Positions 7,091 to 9,004 of a stretch of 9,004 bases of DNA are shown here, piece by piece. The notes under the pieces were generated by a model that did no database searches, was not told the DNA's origin, and worked only from the letters and a program-made list of their open reading frames with translations. This stretch comes from Oribacterium parvum (GTDB taxonomy: Bacteria; Bacillota; Clostridia; Lachnospirales; Lachnospiraceae): positions 1 to 9,004 of the forward strand of contig CALIEL010000003.1 in assembly GCA_938022235.1 (NCBI GenBank). Reading direction: 5' to 3'. Numbering within the stretch: position 1 is the first letter of the stretch; the number at the start of each line of letters is the position of its first letter. The position numbers were made by a program, and so were the translations under genes.

Positions 7091-7159
7091 GGGCAGGTTG
7101 TTCTATGATTTAAGCTAAATCGGCCAAAGCGAAAGGAAGCTGGCTCCTTGGATATTTAT

Positions 7160-8254
7160 TTAGACATTAAAGCGGAACAGTACCACATCTCCATCCTGCA
7201 TCACGTATTCTTTTCCTTCCATACGAACAAGTCCCTTTTCCCTTGCCGCAGAAAGAGAACCGTTATCCAGCAAATCCTTGTAATTTACCACTTCCGCCTT
7301 AATAAATCCTCTCTCAAAGTCGGTGTGAATCTTTCCTGCTGCCTGAGGCGCCTTGGTTCCCTTTTTAATGGTCCAAGCTCTGGTTTCCTTCTCCCCCGCT
7401 GTAAGATAGGACATCAGTCCAAGAAGAGAATAGGAAGCACGAACGATTTTATCTAAACCGGACTCACTTAATCCAAGGGACTCCAGATACTCGCCCTTTT
7501 CCTCCTCGGAAAGCTCGGAAATCTCCTGCTCAATCTGGGCGGAAATCACGAAGCTTTCGGAGTGGTTTTTCTTTGCATATTCCCGAACCTTTGCCACGTG
7601 GGGATTACTTTCTCCGTCATCCGCAAGACTTTCCTCCGCCACATTGCAGGCATAAATCACAGGCTTTCTGGTAAGAAGCCCGATGCTGTCCAGTAAAGCT
7701 CCCTCTTCCTCGTCTGCTTCAAAGTTAATGGCCAGTTTCCCCTCTTCCAGATGAGCATGAAGCTTTTCCAAAAGGGCATATTCCTTCTTCGCATCCTTAT
7801 CGTTATTGGCAAGCTTCTTGGTCTTTTGCATTCTTCTGTCCAAAAGCTCCAAATCAGAGAAAATCAACTCCAATTCAATGGTTTCAATATCTCTGATGGG
7901 GTCTACAGAACCGTCTACATGGATAACATTGTCATCTTCAAAACAACGCACTACATGCACAATGGCATCCGTTTCCCGGATATTTCCCAAGAACTGATTT
8001 CCTAAACCCTCTCCCTTGGAAGCGCCCCGGACCAGCCCCGCAATATCCACAAACTCGATAACCGCAGGAGTGATTTTCTCAGAATGATACAGGTCAGACA
8101 AAAGTTTCAAGCGCTCATCCGGCACCGCCACTACGCCTACGTTTGGATCAATGGTACAGAAGGGGTAGTTGGCAGACTCCGCCCCCGCCTTGGTAATGGC
8201 ATTAAAGAGGGTGGACTTTCCCACATTTGGCAAACCGACAATTCCTAATTTCAT
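7160..8254 (-). CDS. ychF: Redox-regulated ATPase/GTPase YchF (Obg family)
   Basis: YchF (OLA1 in eukaryotes) is a ribosome-associated P-loop NTPase linked to stress and translation, and it prefers ATP to GTP in studied members. The 364 residues match the family length. Motifs are G1 GLPNVGKS (7-14), G3 region DIAGLVRGASKGEGLGNQF (70-88), and a G4 position with NVAE (204-207) in place of the GTPase NKxD, the family hallmark explaining altered nucleotide choice. His112 in VIHVDG is the likely counterpart of the proposed catalytic histidine. A helical insertion (about 128-170) and a C-terminal TGS domain (about 280-363, with AWTIKKGTKAPQAAGKIHTD) follow. The ATG at 8254 has AGGAG with a 7-nt spacer. 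It has its own promoter and terminator, so it is a single-gene transcript beside the dcw operon. Nothing in the sequence links it functionally to division. Confidence 0.97.
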   Translation of the reverse strand: MKLGIVGLPNVGKSTLFNAITKAGAESANYPFCTIDPNVGVVAVPDERLKLLSDLYHSEKITPAVIEFVDIAGLVRGASKGEGLGNQFLGNIRETDAIVHVVRCFEDDNVIHVDGSVDPIRDIETIELELIFSDLELLDRRMQKTKKLANNDKDAKKEYALLEKLHAHLEEGKLAINFEADEEEGALLDSIGLLTRKPVIYACNVAEESLADDGESNPHVAKVREYAKKNHSESFVISAQIEQEISELSEEEKGEYLESLGLSESGLDKIVRASYSLLGLMSYLTAGEKETRAWTIKKGTKAPQAAGKIHTDFERGFIKAEVVNYKDLLDNGSLSAAREKGLVRMEGKEYVMQDGDVVLFRFNV

Positions 8255-8330
8255 TTTTACACTCCTATCTTCTAAATCGACAATTTATGACGAACTTTTC
8301 ATACGTAATGGGAAATAATAAACCTGAGGT

Positions 8331-8359
8331 ATTATACCATCCCCATGGAGTTCACTCAA
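8331..8359 (-). promoter_or_regulatory. Probable sigma-A promoter of ychF (extended -10)
   Basis: On the minus strand there is TTGAGT (8354-8359), a 17-bp spacer and a perfect TATAAT (8331-8336) preceded by TGG, giving an extended -10. The start site would be near 8324, leaving a 5' leader of about 70 nt before ychF. The -10 sits in a small palindrome, GGTATTATACC. Confidence 0.72.
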
Positions 8360-8441
8360 TAGGACTTTGTCGGTCCAGGTTTTATATAAACTGTGCCCAC
8401 ATAATCGGTACACATTCTAGAGATCCATCCTTTTGATAATC

Positions 8442-8697
8442 CTATGTGTATAGCAATATTTCACGCATTATTCTTGCATTCTCATAAATATAGCCCAAGT
8501 TAGCCTGTAACTTACCATTTAAAAGCTTGGAATATATATCATTTTCTGTAAAATCCTTTCAAAACACTTGATACCTGATACCTGGATGCATTTCCCATGA
8601 GCTGAGCCGGAATTGCATCAAAAAGTGCCGATATCTTTCCACTTGGATCAATCTTACGAAAATCATCCTCCAGAGCCCTGCGAAATTCTTCATAATC
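8442..8697 (-). pseudogene. Remnant of a DUF4143/COG1373-type AAA ATPase gene
   Basis: Two adjacent minus-strand frames encode pieces that resemble one protein family. Frame A (8697 to the stop at 8539) contains EDDFRKIDPSGKIS, LFDAIPAQL and ASRYQVSSVL. Frame B (about 8558 to the stop at 8442) contains KDFTENDIYSKLLNGKLQ and ANLGYIYEN. In COG1373 ATPases (an AAA domain followed by DUF4143), an IPAQL-type segment and a KL-NLGY-YEN segment both occur, normally separated by several dozen residues. Here they adjoin near 8540-8558, which fits an internal deletion with frameshift. The P-loop half is absent, an in-frame stop precedes frame A, and no start codon fits. The family is recalled from memory without a search. 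Functional members are common accessory genes of unknown role in Clostridia. This copy cannot make the full protein. Confidence 0.62.
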
Positions 8698-8785
8698 TTA
8701 TATTTCAATACCGCAAAATCGTCAATTTATATTTAGCCATTTTCCTCATATTCGTTAATTGTATTTGCTAAATCGGCCCATTGAT

Positions 8786-9004
8786 TTACTTTCTGTAAAA
8801 TTGTTCTATCTCCTGCATAAAACAATCCGATTTTTTTCTATCTAGGATGATACTTACCTTCTCCAACTTATTTAGTTTCTTCTCATGCAAACCATAAAAA
8901 ATGGGATTCCTAACTTTTATGGTCATCTTCAGACAATGAAACGGACGCTTCTTCGTTTTTATTTGTTCTATATCTTCAAGTTTAAATTTAAAATGTAATA
9001 CACT
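8786..9004 (-). CDS. C-terminal part of an unrecognised gene, cut by the right window edge
   Basis: A minus-strand frame enters from the right edge and runs 72 codons to a TAA at 8788-8786. It includes HFKFKLEDIEQIKTKKRPF, IKVRNPIFYGLHEKKLNKL and SIILDRKKSDCF. There is no start in the window with an SD; the first internal ATG (8926) has none. The alternation of short strand-like segments followed by a Lys/Leu-rich helix faintly recalls bacterial PH-like or GRAM-like domains, but I do not recognise the family. An A7 tract at 8831-8837 precedes the last residues. In the -1 frame, a stretch that opens only at this tract reads on to a stop at 8733 and contains VNQWADLANTINEYEENG, which looks like genuine protein. 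The gene may therefore be frameshifted, with a true end near 8733. The lower GC content suggests accessory DNA. Confidence 0.45.
   Translation of the reverse strand, partial: SVLHFKFKLEDIEQIKTKKRPFHCLKMTIKVRNPIFYGLHEKKLNKLEKVSIILDRKKSDCFMQEIEQFYRK

Larger units (their letters stand above)
6757..7159. other. Intergenic region between ychF and mraZ
   Basis: This 403-bp stretch holds no gene I can support. From right to left it contains a weak 5-bp hairpin (AAGGA/TCCTT, 7133-7149) directly after ychF, a 20-bp tandem repeat, the ychF terminator, the DnaA box, the extra MraZ-like box, the dcw promoter and the start of the MraZ operator. No convincing promoter was seen on the plus strand. Confidence 0.7.
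8255..8785. other. AT-rich region upstream of ychF with gene remnants
   Basis: No intact gene is visible here. The left end carries the ychF leader and promoter; 8442-8697 holds a broken ATPase gene; 8698-8785 contains reading-frame fragments interrupted by stops. The base composition is visibly more AT-rich than in the dcw genes. No inverted repeats typical of an insertion sequence, no tRNA gene and no attachment-site duplication were recognised. Confidence 0.6.

Noticed and set aside
7108..7122. Palindrome GATTTAAGCTAAATC and the nearby AAGGA/TCCTT hairpin after ychF as terminators
   Set aside because: Short weak stems without a proper T-run on the minus strand; the hairpin at 6999-7026 with its T-tract is the better terminator.
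8361..8375. GGAC-7nt-GTCC inverted repeat just upstream of the ychF -35, considered as an operator or terminator
   Set aside because: The stem is only 4 bp and has no T-run; too little to support a call.
8227..8436. Plus-strand 69-codon frame across the ychF start and its promoter
   Set aside because: It covers the ychF start codon, leader and promoter on the opposite strand; it has no SD or recognisable sequence.
8767..8778. 12-base match GCTAAATCGGCC to 7114-7125, considered as a recombination or attachment repeat
   Set aside because: A single 12-base match is expected about by chance among all pairs in 9 kb, and neither flank extends the similarity.

Overview
The window is a stretch of chromosome from a low-to-mid GC Gram-positive bacterium, most likely class Clostridia and probably family Lachnospiraceae. 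That placement rests on gene order, on the architecture of the FtsL-like protein (a long basic N-terminus and a C-terminal tail ending near QYENIP), and on the codon use and Shine-Dalgarno style. It was judged by eye without a database search. Every gene I can support lies on the minus strand, so the window reads from right to left.

Core region (about 1-6815): the start of the dcw (division and cell wall) cluster in the order mraZ - rsmH - ftsL - class B penicillin-binding protein (ftsI/spoVD type) - mraY - murD, with murD cut by the left edge. The spacing suggests one transcript: mraZ and rsmH share a base (TAATG), ftsL and the PBP gene overlap by 23 bp, the PBP gene and mraY are 20 bp apart, and no terminator is visible between the genes. 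MraZ is the likely autoregulator. RsmH methylates 16S rRNA. FtsL and the class B PBP are septal peptidoglycan synthesis components. MraY makes lipid I, and MurD adds D-glutamate to the cytoplasmic precursor.

Control region (6748-7159): immediately upstream of mraZ are three direct repeats of (A/G)AAGTGG(G/T) with a 10-bp period, which is the expected MraZ operator. Next comes a sigma-A type promoter (TTGCCA, 17 bp, TATTAT), a fourth distant operator-like copy, and one perfect DnaA box (TTATCCACA). Further right are a rho-independent terminator for the upstream ychF transcript and a short 20-bp tandem repeat.

Right region (7160-9004): ychF is an intact Obg-family GTPase/ATPase gene with its own strong extended -10 promoter. 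Beyond it, about 650 bp is visibly AT-richer and looks like decayed accessory DNA. It holds a broken remnant of a DUF4143/COG1373-type AAA ATPase with an internal deletion and a frameshift. At the right edge is the C-terminal part of an unrecognised gene whose reading frame seems to be shifted at an A7 tract.

I found no previously undescribed multi-gene system. The window is mostly conserved housekeeping DNA. The points most worth a second look are the layout of the dcw promoter (operator repeats plus a DnaA box), the PASTA-less acidic tail of the PBP, and the decayed segment at the right edge.
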